Shown: positions 26,401-35,220 of the stretch, piece by piece
How positions within the stretch are numbered: the first letter of the stretch is position 1
Layout of the letters: each line of letters opens with the position of its first letter
Assembly: GCF_000378625.1 (NCBI RefSeq)
Contig: NZ_KB905171.1
Span: forward strand, 62,001 to 126,000
Reading direction: 5' to 3'
DNA length: 64,000 bases
DNA from: Colwellia piezophila ATCC BAA-637
GTDB taxonomy: Bacteria; Pseudomonadota; Gammaproteobacteria; Enterobacterales; Alteromonadaceae
Program-made: the position numbers and the translations under genes
Notes under the pieces: model-generated
Told to the model about the DNA's origin: nothing
What the model saw: the letters and a program-made list of their open reading frames with translations, nothing else
The model's database searches: none

Positions 26401-26635
26401 AATCGGACTCCTGTGGTGGTTTTATTGATTCGAGAAACCTTTTCTCTTCTATTGGCCGATAATTATCTAGCCCTTTGATGGCGTGGTATGTAGCGCCACT
26501 AGTACATAGTTTAACCGATCGGTAAACCTTGTGAGTTACATTAGACAACGATACGTCTATTAAGTTCAAACGCCGGCGTGTTGTCATAGGTAAGCTGTTG
26601 ATAATATACTGAAACATGATGTAAAATAAGGTCAT
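26393..26635 (-). CDS. Small hypothetical protein of the accessory element (80 aa)
   Basis: This basic protein begins with a hydrophobic stretch and has MTTRRRLNLIDVSLSN from residue 17, which could be the true start (ATG at 26587). It has no known family. The stop overlaps the ATG of the helix-turn-helix gene. A degraded second copy of its DNA lies directly upstream (26740-26945), which shows that this gene was duplicated within the element. Confidence 0.5.
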   Translation of the reverse strand: MTLFYIMFQYIINSLPMTTRRRLNLIDVSLSNVTHKVYRSVKLCTSGATYHAIKGLDNYRPIEEKRFLESIKPPQESDYG

Positions 26636-26739
26636 TCTTTCTATTTTTGTCGCCTGAATTAGGCGTAATCATCTTTAAGCGTGCTGATTATCCCTAGTCG
26701 TTTTTCTCCTGTTGCGGTGGTGTTCATACCGTCCATAAT

Positions 26740-26945
26740 TAATTCGAGCAACCCTTTTCTCTCTATAGGTTTCCCTATGCCCGATAATTATCTAGCCCTT
26801 TAGAATCAAGGGCTGTAGCTTGTCGTGTTTTTAGCCTCACATCTCGCTAAATCGTTCACGGTTCATTAGACAACTTGGCATTATCAATAGTTCAAATGCC
26901 AACACACCTGAACGACTAACATATTGATAAATCTGAGTTAAGTGG
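26740..26945 (-). pseudogene. Degraded duplicate of the adjacent 80-aa gene
   Basis: Blocks of this stretch match 26425-26600 in the same order: TTCGAG.AACC, CGATAATTATCTAGCCCTTT, CATTAGACAAC, AGTTCAAA.GCC and TATTGATAA/GTTGATAATAT. The copy is broken by stops and small insertions on the reverse strand (for example a TAG directly after the codons for GLDNYRA). It no longer encodes the protein. Confidence 0.55.
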
Positions 26946-27082
26946 ATTAAATTAGTGCTGTAATGCGACTGTGCGTGCCTGAAAGGCTTCTTTGTGGATC
27001 AGCGCCAACAATGAGGAACGCTATGGCATGGTTAAACTACTGTTTTTCTTTGATTTACCGATGAACTTCCTATTATTATACT

Positions 27083-27100
27083 AAGAAATAATCAGCTAGC
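27083..27100 (+). other. Possible right attachment site of the accessory element
   Basis: AAGAAATAATCAGCTAGC is the partner of the sequence at 18365-18380. If the pair is real, the element is about 8.7 kb and the ABC operon promoter begins immediately to its right. Only 9 bases match without gaps, so confidence is low. Confidence 0.25.
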
Positions 27101-27218
27101 TGAATATTTGGGAATATTGCCATATAGCTAAGAATATCAACACTAGCCATGCATTAAGGTATCAATACTCTCATCTATAGCGATAGAAAAACCTAACATG
27201 GGAAGTTTTGAAATAACA

Positions 27219-27236
27219 TTTCACATCGATTTCACA
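27219..27236 (+). promoter_or_regulatory. Putative response-regulator binding site (TTTCACA direct repeat)
   Basis: TTTCACA at 27219-27225 is repeated at 27230-27236, an 11-bp period. The same arrangement is found at 30543-30560. OmpR/PhoB-type regulators bind such tandem half-sites. The site lies about 50 bp before the ABC ATPase gene. Confidence 0.6.
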
Positions 27237-27285
27237 CCTGCCCTTCTAACCTTATTGTCACTCATGCAATTAAAGGCAACAAACC

Positions 27286-28026
27286 ATGTCTAGTACTACT
27301 CACCCCGGTAATATTCAAGCCAGTTATATTCAATTAAGTAATATTAGCCAGTCCTTTGCGCTTAATAATACAAAGGTCACCTTATTCGAACAACTGAACC
27401 TCACCATCAAGCAAGGGCAATCCTATGCCATTATGGGGCCTTCTGGCGCGGGAAAATCTAGCTTGCTGATGTTGATGTCTGGTTTAGAGCAGCCGAGCTC
27501 AGGACGAGGTGTTTATGTTAAAGGCGACTTAAAGAACAAGCATGAATCAAGTTTAGAAACGCTACGGCCAGATATTGGTTTTATTTTTCAGCAATTTCAT
27601 TTATTACCCGAATTAACCGCACTTAATAATGTTGCCCTACCACTCAAGTTACGTGGCGATAAAAAGGCCATCAATAAAGCAAAAGTGATGTTAGAAAAAG
27701 TGGGTTTACAAGACCGAATCAACCATAACCCTAATGAACTGAGTGGCGGCGAGCAACAAAGAGTGGCGATTGCACGGGCGTTAGTTTTTGAACCTCGTTT
27801 TATTTTTGCCGATGAACCGACTGGTAATCTCGATGAAAAAAGTGCTAGGGAAATTGCCAATATTTTGCTTAATTGTTGCAAAGACAGCAATGCCGCTTTG
27901 ATCATGGTGACGCACAGCCAGGTATTAGCCAATAAAGCCGAACATGTTTATCATTTGAGCCACAACGGTTTAATAAAAGTTAAGGGCAATAACTGTGATG
28001 TATTACCCGTGGAGCTGGCATGTTAA
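27286..28026 (+). CDS. ABC transporter ATPase (LolD/MacB/YbbA type)
   Basis: This is the cytoplasmic ATPase of a type VII (MacB-like) ABC system. Walker [10 protein letters not shown] is near residues 51-59, the Q-loop is in [10 protein letters not shown], the signature is [14 protein letters not shown], the Walker B is [12 protein letters not shown] and the switch His is in MVTHSQ; all are intact at 246 residues. The stop overlaps the start of the permease gene (ATGTTAA), so subunits are made together. It opens a cluster with the permease, a DJ-1-like protein and a two-component system, and its promoter has the TTTCACA repeat. Confidence 0.9.
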   Translation: MSSTTHPGNIQASYIQLSNISQSFALNNTKVTLFEQLNLTIKQGQSYAIMGPSGAGKSSLLMLMSGLEQPSSGRGVYVKGDLKNKHESSLETLRPDIGFIFQQFHLLPELTALNNVALPLKLRGDKKAINKAKVMLEKVGLQDRINHNPNELSGGEQQRVAIARALVFEPRFIFADEPTGNLDEKSAREIANILLNCCKDSNAALIMVTHSQVLANKAEHVYHLSHNGLIKVKGNNCDVLPVELAC

Positions 28027-30518
28027 GCATGAGCACATCCCTACTCGAAAACACTAAATTGGCCTGGCAGTTTTATCGCCAAGAATATCATTTGCCTCAG
28101 CAAAAGCTATTACGCTGGACACAAGCGATATTGCTTATTTTTATGTTGGCGTTAACTCAGTCGAGTTTTAGTGTGCAGCAGTATTTAACGCAAAATCTAC
28201 AAGGTTTATTGGGCGCCGATGCGCAAATAAGTCAACGGCAACCTTTTACCAGCCAACAGTTTAACGATTTATCTGCGCAGGTAGAACAGCTAGTAGCCAC
28301 TCAACAAATTAAAATTAACTTCAGTCATCAAGACAGCTGGCAATACATTAGCTTGAAGGCAGTCGCGGATAATTATCCCTTACAAGGCGAGTTGCTCACC
28401 GCGACGTCACTTGCTGGCAACACCGAGCAAAGCTTATCGGGACCCAAACAAGGTGAAATTTGGTTTGATAGCCGCTTGTTTGCTAGTTTTAATTTAAAAA
28501 TTGGCGACACTGTTGAAATCTCTAAGCAGGAATTTACCTTCACTAAGTTACTTAAACACGAACCTGACCGGTTAATGGAAGGCCATAATGTTGCTATGCG
28601 CGCCATGATCAATATTGGCGATATGGAAAAACTTAATTTTAGTGAAAACCTTATTAATTATCGATACTTATTAGCCCTTGATGCAAGACAAATACCGTCC
28701 TTACAAGAGTGGCAGCAACAGCATTTACCGGCCGCGCAACTTGTTCATAAACAAGGTAATCACCCTCTGGCATTGTTTTGGCAACGTACCGAAAATTTTA
28801 TTGGTTTAGCCTCCATTATTTTATTCTTTATGGCCGCTATTGCCATTGAACAAATTGCCTTAAAACACCAAAACAAAGAGCAGTATTTCTCTGCAGTTTG
28901 TATGAGTTTAGGGGCATCAAAAAGCACCGGCATTGTCGTTTCAATAGTGAAGTGGTGTTTTTCCTTGCTGTTATTATTACCTGTTGCCCTGCTTGCTGCT
29001 GCAGCTTGTCATTGGTTGATGATTCATTATTTAACCGACAGTTTTCCAAATTTACAGTGGCAATGGCATTACGCGCTTAGCCTTAAAACCTTGGTTTTCA
29101 TTAGTAGTATTTTTGCTTTGTTTTATCTACCCGTTTGGTATTCATTACTTAATAGCAGTGTCGGAAAATTATTTAATCAGGCAAAAAACACTGCCAGTAA
29201 TCTTGGCCAAAAACTGGTCACTGTTGCGGTATTAGTTATTGTTGTTTTAGCCTATTCAGATAATGCTTTATTAACCATGATGCTGGTAACTGCCATGATG
29301 GTAACCATTTTGCTAATACTGCTATTAAGTTGGTTAGTATTAACACTGGGAGAAAAGTTAACAAAAAACTTATCGGGTTTATTACCCTTTGTGTTTTTTA
29401 TGATGAAACAGCGTTTGGTTAGTAAAAGCACACAAATTTTAGGTGTCGGTTTATCCGCGTTTTTATTGCTGTTTACTCTGATGCTAATGCATGACTTAGG
29501 TAAGACGATGTCATCTTATCAGCGGCAACATGATGGCAACCTAATGGTGTCGAAAGCAACCAATGATCAGCTTAGTTACCTGAAAAATTGGGCCAGCGAA
29601 AATAACATTAGTATTCGTCAAAATAAAAGCTATATGCACGCCAAACTTATTGAAATTAACAAACAATCACTGGCTGAGTTTAACGACAAACCAAGTGAGA
29701 GTTTAGCGACCTTCTCCCGTGAAATTAGAATGCATTGGAATAATCAGCTGCCAAGTAATAATCGACTTCTTTCGGGTACTTGGTGGCAAGTTGATAGTGA
29801 AAACTGGCAACAAATCTCAGTTGAGCAAGAAGTGCTGACCGATATGGGTTTGTCGCTAAGTGATGAACTAACTTTTGTTATCGCTGGTCGACGTTATGAT
29901 TTTACCATAACCGCCAGTCATGAATTCAAGCCTGGTAATGGCTCTATTACCTTTTGGGTTCAAATGCCAACAGCCGCACTAGCGCATATTCAGGCTAACC
30001 ATTACAGCATGGCGAGCTTAGAAGTAAGTGAACAACAACAGCCGCTGTTAGCTGAGCTATGGCAGAAATTTCCGACCTTGCGTATGGTGTCATTGCAACA
30101 AATGACAGAGCGCTTCGACAATATTTTAGCGATGATAACTAAGGTGATATCCGGCTTTTCCGCCATAATTATTTTGCTGGCTGGCATCGTTATATTGGCG
30201 TCAATTAATGCGGTTGAAGCGAACGAGCAGAAAAAGAATAGCATTATCATGAGTTTTGGTTTTAACCGAGCCACTTGTTTAAAGCTTAATATTATTGAAT
30301 GGCTAATTACGGCTATGATAGCTGCCGGCGGCGCAATAGTGGGTACTTACCTTGCTGGCGTGCTCATTTACCAATCGCAGTTTTCTTTGCCTTATCAACC
30401 TGACTTTATTTGGCTAGTAAGCACATTATTTATCATTTTAGCCTGTGTTATCTCGTTAGGCGTTTACGCCAGCAGGAAAAGTCTTAACAGCTCTATTAGA
30501 CAGCTAATGGCGGAATAA
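28020..30518 (+). CDS. ABC transporter permease with two FtsX domains (YbbP-like)
   Basis: This inner-membrane partner of the ATPase has 832 residues and about ten membrane helices: one near 30-50, groups at about 260-290, 305-340, 355-380 and 390-440, then about 465-490 and, at the C-terminus, 705-730, 755-785 and 795-820. Large periplasmic loops lie at about 50-255 and 490-700. This is the duplicated FtsX layout of YbbP/LolC-like permeases that act by mechanotransmission or lipid/protein extraction, not by classical transport. Start and stop are tightly coupled to the ATPase gene. The substrate is unknown; the cluster suggests envelope stress or peptide defence. Confidence 0.85.
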   Translation: MLSMSTSLLENTKLAWQFYRQEYHLPQQKLLRWTQAILLIFMLALTQSSFSVQQYLTQNLQGLLGADAQISQRQPFTSQQFNDLSAQVEQLVATQQIKINFSHQDSWQYISLKAVADNYPLQGELLTATSLAGNTEQSLSGPKQGEIWFDSRLFASFNLKIGDTVEISKQEFTFTKLLKHEPDRLMEGHNVAMRAMINIGDMEKLNFSENLINYRYLLALDARQIPSLQEWQQQHLPAAQLVHKQGNHPLALFWQRTENFIGLASIILFFMAAIAIEQIALKHQNKEQYFSAVCMSLGASKSTGIVVSIVKWCFSLLLLLPVALLAAAACHWLMIHYLTDSFPNLQWQWHYALSLKTLVFISSIFALFYLPVWYSLLNSSVGKLFNQAKNTASNLGQKLVTVAVLVIVVLAYSDNALLTMMLVTAMMVTILLILLLSWLVLTLGEKLTKNLSGLLPFVFFMMKQRLVSKSTQILGVGLSAFLLLFTLMLMHDLGKTMSSYQRQHDGNLMVSKATNDQLSYLKNWASENNISIRQNKSYMHAKLIEINKQSLAEFNDKPSESLATFSREIRMHWNNQLPSNNRLLSGTWWQVDSENWQQISVEQEVLTDMGLSLSDELTFVIAGRRYDFTITASHEFKPGNGSITFWVQMPTAALAHIQANHYSMASLEVSEQQQPLLAELWQKFPTLRMVSLQQMTERFDNILAMITKVISGFSAIIILLAGIVILASINAVEANEQKKNSIIMSFGFNRATCLKLNIIEWLITAMIAAGGAIVGTYLAGVLIYQSQFSLPYQPDFIWLVSTLFIILACVISLGVYASRKSLNSSIRQLMAE

Positions 30519-30542
30519 AAATAAACGGCGAAAAATTAAAAA

Positions 30543-30560
30543 TTTCACACTTGTTTCACA
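30543..30560 (+). promoter_or_regulatory. Putative response-regulator binding site, second copy
   Basis: TTTCACA at 30543-30549 and again at 30554-30560, with the same 11-bp period as at 27219-27236. TTGACA follows at 30567 as a possible -35 box. It lies about 55 bp before the DJ-1-like gene, so this gene and the two-component genes likely have their own regulated promoter. Confidence 0.6.
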
Positions 30561-30614
30561 CTGAGTTTGACATGCTAGGCACAACTGATTAATGGATAAA
30601 TAAGCGAGACAGTA

Positions 30615-31721
30615 ATGAAAAATATAATACAACAAGTGATAGCTTTAGCGACTTTAATGCTAATCACCCTGCAAGTGAATGCCGCTACGGTAAGTAAAAA
30701 GGTTTTAATGGTAGTAAGTGGCTATGGCTTAGAGGAAAAATCAGCGGGTTATGAGTTTGATGAATTTTCTAAAGCCTATTTAGTTTTCAAGGCTAATGGC
30801 ATTAGTGTTGATGTTGCCAGCCCAAAAGGTGGCAAAGTTGAGGCTGATAAATATGATGCTAAGGCAACATACAATGCTAAAACCCTGGCTGATAAAACCA
30901 TTATGGCTAAACTAGCGCATACCTTAGCCACAGGTGATGTTGATGCTAGCAAATATAACGGTATTTTTATTGTTGGTGGTAAAGGCGCTATGTTTGACCT
31001 GCCTAAAGATAAAGCGTTGCAAACATTAGTTGCTGATATTTATCAGCAACTAGGTACTGTTGCCGCGGTATGTCATGGACCGGCCGCCTTAGTCGATGTT
31101 AAGTTAAATGATGGTAGCTACTTAGTCGCCAATAAAAAAATTAATGGTTTTACCAATGTCGAAGAACAGTTATTTGGTAAAAAGTGGTTAGAAAAATTTG
31201 ATTTTATGTTGGAAGACAAATTAATTGAGCGTGGTGCTAAATTTCAGTCCAGTGATATTATGTTAAGTCATGTCGCCATTGATGGTCGTTTGATTACCGG
31301 ACAAAACCCAAGTTCAACGGTAGGCGTAGCAAATGCGTTAGTTCATAGCTTAGGCATTAAAGCCATTGTCACTGAACAATACCAAGATGACAAAACCTTA
31401 GCCTTAGTAGCAAAACTGCTAGCCGGTGATAAAGCGGTGCTAACTACCTTAAGTGAAAACCAACAAGATTATCACTTAGCTTTAGTAGGCATGTATGGCT
31501 TTTATTATTTAAAAATTGCTGAAAGTAATAAACAAATCGAAAATGCTTTAAGTCTAATGATAACTGCACAAGCTGAGATTAATAATCCTATGTTAGATAT
31601 GAAAATTGCCGAAGCACAAAATAAATTAGGTGATACACAGCTAGCGAAAAACACCTTAACTCAACTACTACTGGAAAAACCTGATTACCAACCAGCAAAA
31701 GATATGTTAAAAACGTTATAG
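30615..31721 (+). CDS. Periplasmic DJ-1/PfpI-family protein with helical C-terminal extension
   Basis: This 368-residue secreted protein has a signal peptide at residues 1-23, with cleavage near VNA, and a DJ-1/PfpI domain at about 27-250. The nucleophile elbow is AVCHGPAAL, with Cys near residue 155 followed by His, as in Hsp31/YhbO-like deglycase or amidase relatives. The last 110 residues are TPR-like helices (about 260-365). Most DJ-1 proteins are cytoplasmic and about 190-230 residues long, so the export signal and the tail are unusual. It lies between an ABC transporter and a two-component system under a shared candidate operator. An enzymatic or sensory role in the periplasm is inference. 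Confidence 0.82.
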   Translation: MKNIIQQVIALATLMLITLQVNAATVSKKVLMVVSGYGLEEKSAGYEFDEFSKAYLVFKANGISVDVASPKGGKVEADKYDAKATYNAKTLADKTIMAKLAHTLATGDVDASKYNGIFIVGGKGAMFDLPKDKALQTLVADIYQQLGTVAAVCHGPAALVDVKLNDGSYLVANKKINGFTNVEEQLFGKKWLEKFDFMLEDKLIERGAKFQSSDIMLSHVAIDGRLITGQNPSSTVGVANALVHSLGIKAIVTEQYQDDKTLALVAKLLAGDKAVLTTLSENQQDYHLALVGMYGFYYLKIAESNKQIENALSLMITAQAEINNPMLDMKIAEAQNKLGDTQLAKNTLTQLLLEKPDYQPAKDMLKTL

Positions 31722-31814
31722 TACAGGTAGCTAAGCCTCATGACATTTGAGGCTTAGCTATTTAAATGCTTTAGTGATCTGAAGCTTAAACGAAACTTAC
31801 TTGGCAACGGCACT

Positions 31815-32549
31815 ATGACAACAGCACCTCTACAGATTTTATTAGTTGAAGATCAGCTTAATATTGCTCGAAATATTGCTGACTATTTAGAAGCAAAAGG
31901 TCATGTGCTTGATTTTGCCACGCAAGGACAGCAAGGTTTAGATCTGGCATTAACTAATCACTATGATGTGCTTATTTTGGACTTAAACCTGCCGGTAATG
32001 GATGGCTTAGTGGTTTGCCAGCAAGTTAGAGCAAAGTCACCTCGTCATATCCCAATATTAATGCTTACCGCCAGAGACAGTATCGACGATAAAGTGTCTG
32101 GTTTTACCGTTGGCGCCGATGATTACCTGACCAAACCTTTCTCATTGCAAGAGTTGGAAGTGCGCTGTTTGGCACTATCGAGAAGGCATTTATTGCAAAG
32201 CGAAGATGTGGTTAATATAGGTCCATTACAGCTAGATAAAAAACGTCAAACAGTACAGCGCGCTGGCCAATTACTCAACCTACATACTATGGGTTATCGC
32301 ATTTTAACGGTGTTAATTGATGCTTACCCACAGGTGGTCAGTCGCTCTCAGTTATCACAACAACTTTGGGGTGATGAACCGACTGAATCAGATGCACTAC
32401 GCTCTCATATTTATCAACTACGCACTGTCTTAGATAAGCCATTTTCCTTTGCACTGTTGAAAACTCGCCATGGTGTTGGCTTTGTCTTGGATGTCAGTGA
32501 TGAAGGTAATGATGAAGGTAATGATGAAAAGAATGATGGTAAAAAGTGA
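31815..32549 (+). CDS. OmpR-family response regulator
   Basis: The receiver domain fills residues 1-120, with acidic pocket residues in VEDQ, phosphoacceptor Asp56 in LILDLNLP, and the conserved Thr/Lys in MLTARD and LTKPF. The winged-helix DNA-binding domain spans about 130-230. The C-terminal tail is made of a small Asn-Asp-Glu repeat (DEGNDEGNDEKNDGKK), encoded by near-identical 12-bp units, which could vary in length. The stop overlaps the kinase start by 4 bp (ATGA). It probably binds the 11-bp-spaced TTTCACA repeats before the ABC and DJ-1 genes. Confidence 0.92.
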   Translation: MTTAPLQILLVEDQLNIARNIADYLEAKGHVLDFATQGQQGLDLALTNHYDVLILDLNLPVMDGLVVCQQVRAKSPRHIPILMLTARDSIDDKVSGFTVGADDYLTKPFSLQELEVRCLALSRRHLLQSEDVVNIGPLQLDKKRQTVQRAGQLLNLHTMGYRILTVLIDAYPQVVSRSQLSQQLWGDEPTESDALRSHIYQLRTVLDKPFSFALLKTRHGVGFVLDVSDEGNDEGNDEKNDGKK

Positions 32550-33862
32550 TGAACAATAACGTGAAAAAATCTAAAAAGTATCATAGCTTAAGTCGACGTA
32601 TTGTCACCCAGTTCTGTATTTTCACCCTGATACTCTCTTGCATATATAGCGCAATGAGTTTTTTATTGATGTACGATATTGAAGACCGCTTTATCAATAA
32701 TACCATGGTGCAGGAAGCTAAATTTCTAAGTGATGGCTATCAACAACATGGAGATTGGCCAGCACCAAAAAATAGCACTATGCAGTTATACTTTTCAACG
32801 GATAACTTACCAGAGCCAGTAAAGTCACAATTGCTTTTGGAGCCAAATCGAGTTGAATTTTTTGCTGAACAAGGCAAACATTATCACTTATATAAACTAC
32901 CAAAGGCTCAACAGGTATATTTGTTAGCAGAAGTAAGTCAAATGTTGTTGGTACGCCCCATCACTGACTGGCTATTAAAATTTATGTTGATATTGTGTTT
33001 TACCTTAATGCTAATCGCCTGCCTTATCGCTTGGTTATTAGGGCGTAAAACCGCTAAACCACTGCAACAACTCGCTGACTTGGTAGATGGCGTAGCACCT
33101 GAGCATATCCCTGATAGTTTTTCTGAGCAATTTCCCCGTAATGAGATAGGCATTTTAGCCAGCACCTTAGAGCAAACCATGGCACGCATGAAACAAGCTC
33201 TGGCACGGGAAAAAAACTTTACCCGTGATGTGAGTCATGAACTGCGTACACCCGTTGCCATCATTAAAAATGCCGTAGAGGTTTATCAAAGCCGTGATAA
33301 AAATGCAGCTGAACAAGCTATTGATAAAGTAGCTGTCGATACGCTAATGAAACGTATTGGTGATGCCAGTGTGCAAATGGAACAAACAGTAGTGACCTTA
33401 TTATCCTTAGCGCGAGAAGAGCAAACTTGTGTTGATAAATCTGCAGTGCACTTAATCGCCTTGGTTGAACAAGCCGTTATCGACCACAGTTATTTGTTGA
33501 ATAACAAAGCGGTAACAGTAGTAGTTCACGACAATACCAATACTAAGCTTCACCTGCAGCCAGGCATGTTAAAAGTCTTGTTAGATAATTTAATCAGCAA
33601 TGCTTTTCAGTACACAGCCACAGGTGAAGTACGGATAAGTTATCTCGATAATCGTTTAATTATCGCCGATACCGGCTCCGGCATAGAGGCTGATATTGCT
33701 GACAAAGTTACCGAACTTGCAGTAAAAGGTAGCCAAAGTACCGGTTATGGTTTTGGTTTATCGATAGTGAAGCGCTTATGTGAACATCAAGGCTGGCAAC
33801 TTAAGGTGAAAAGTAATAGCGATTTAGTTCAGGGTACAGAAATTTCTGTGCGGTTTAATTAA
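32546..33862 (+). CDS. Sensor histidine kinase
   Basis: This is the partner kinase of the preceding regulator, 438 residues. Membrane helices at about 24-45 and 140-165 enclose a periplasmic sensor of about 95 residues. A HAMP region follows, then the dimerisation domain with phosphoacceptor His231 in DVSHELRTP. The ATPase domain has the N box (LLDNLISNAFQYT), G1 (IADTGSGI) and G2 (GYGFGLSIVK). The periplasmic part is short and has no metal or ligand motif that I recognise. It ends the five-gene cluster. Confidence 0.92.
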   Translation: MMNNNVKKSKKYHSLSRRIVTQFCIFTLILSCIYSAMSFLLMYDIEDRFINNTMVQEAKFLSDGYQQHGDWPAPKNSTMQLYFSTDNLPEPVKSQLLLEPNRVEFFAEQGKHYHLYKLPKAQQVYLLAEVSQMLLVRPITDWLLKFMLILCFTLMLIACLIAWLLGRKTAKPLQQLADLVDGVAPEHIPDSFSEQFPRNEIGILASTLEQTMARMKQALAREKNFTRDVSHELRTPVAIIKNAVEVYQSRDKNAAEQAIDKVAVDTLMKRIGDASVQMEQTVVTLLSLAREEQTCVDKSAVHLIALVEQAVIDHSYLLNNKAVTVVVHDNTNTKLHLQPGMLKVLLDNLISNAFQYTATGEVRISYLDNRLIIADTGSGIEADIADKVTELAVKGSQSTGYGFGLSIVKRLCEHQGWQLKVKSNSDLVQGTEISVRFN

Positions 33863-34091
33863 CCTAACGGGTAATGCTAAATCCCATGAAAACTTAGAGT
33901 ACGCTCATTCGCTCATGCCCTAAGGTCTTTATCAGAGAACGAGGACTAAAGCGGCGTTTTAAAAATCCTGACATATATTCAATTTAATAATTTAGTGAAT
34001 AAAATTTATATTTACAATGGTTGACAAAAGATGCTAATTGAATGAACATATAGCCATCTAAACGTCCGAACAAAAAGAAAGAATCACTATT

Positions 34092-35072
34092 TTGACTACC
34101 CATTCAGAGCTACAAGCTAGATACAATGACATTAATCGTGGTGTTTACTTTATTGGTACCACACCACCCAAGAGTGATACGCCACTTGATAAAGTGGCTG
34201 AGATTGCCGAAAAACTACTTGATCGGGTCAGTGATATCGACTTTGATGGTCTAATTGTTTATGACATTCAAGATGAAAATTCGCGCATTAGTAAACCTCG
34301 ACCTTTCCCATTTAAATCAACTCATGACACCAGACTTTATTCTTCTTTATTGAATAAAAAATGTAATCGTCCGGTGATAACTTATAAAAGCGTCGTGCAT
34401 TCTAATGGTGATGACTTTAATGACTGGGCAAATGAGGCATGGGAAAAGTATGGTGTAAGGGATGTGGTGTTAGTGGGTAGCCCATCAAAAAACAATCAAA
34501 TCTCCTTACCACTGGCGAGTGCTTATAAAACCTTAGTAGACAACCCTCATGACTTTTTCATCGGCGGCGTTACTATTGCTGAGCGCCATGCCAGTAAAAA
34601 AGATGAGCATGACCGCTTAATCACCAAACACCAACAGGGCTGTAGCTTCTTTATTTCGCAAGCAATATACAACCCCCAGGCGACCATAGACTTACTGACC
34701 CGCTATGCTATTGAATGCCAAAAACAAGGGGTAAAACCACAACGCTTGATCTTAACATTTTCCCCATGTGGTAGTGAAAAGACGCTAGAGTTTATTGAAT
34801 GGTTAGGCGTTAATGTGCCCGAGGCGACAAAGTTACGTATTCTTAACGCTGAAAACCCTTTGTATGAATCAATTCAGAATTGCGTCAATAGTTTGCAACA
34901 AATTTTAGATGCGGTGATCAGTTATGATTTACCATTAGGTTTAAATATTGAAAGCTTAACCAACCGTAAAGAAGAGATAGACGGTTCAATCTTGTTATAT
35001 AAATTATTACGTTCAAAAATGGATAATTATTTAGCTAAAAAAGAATTATCAGCACTCAATCGTAATAGGTAA
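34092..35072 (+). CDS. Methylenetetrahydrofolate reductase-like protein
   Basis: This 326-residue cytoplasmic protein looks like a TIM barrel distantly related to MetF (5,10-methylenetetrahydrofolate reductase). It has an early SDIDFDGLIVYDIQDE block, a central VRDVVLVGSPS strand-loop, GGVTIAERHASKKDEHDR with KHQQGCSFFISQ, where MetF has its flavin/folate residues, and a LTFSPCG strand. True MetF is found elsewhere in relatives, so this is a paralogue of unknown substrate. The start is TTG 34092 with AAGAAAGA upstream; no closer ATG is available. Confidence 0.6.
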   Translation: MTTHSELQARYNDINRGVYFIGTTPPKSDTPLDKVAEIAEKLLDRVSDIDFDGLIVYDIQDENSRISKPRPFPFKSTHDTRLYSSLLNKKCNRPVITYKSVVHSNGDDFNDWANEAWEKYGVRDVVLVGSPSKNNQISLPLASAYKTLVDNPHDFFIGGVTIAERHASKKDEHDRLITKHQQGCSFFISQAIYNPQATIDLLTRYAIECQKQGVKPQRLILTFSPCGSEKTLEFIEWLGVNVPEATKLRILNAENPLYESIQNCVNSLQQILDAVISYDLPLGLNIESLTNRKEEIDGSILLYKLLRSKMDNYLAKKELSALNRNR

Positions 35073-35220
35073 ATAATACTCTCTAGGCAACTCACCGCTA
35101 TGGTGAGTACTTATGATCTGGTGGTGAATTTTCACTTTACTATCAACATACAACAATAAAACATGACATTACCGATACTTTCTCTATTATTAAAGGAACT
35201 GTATTCATCCTAGGTAAGTT

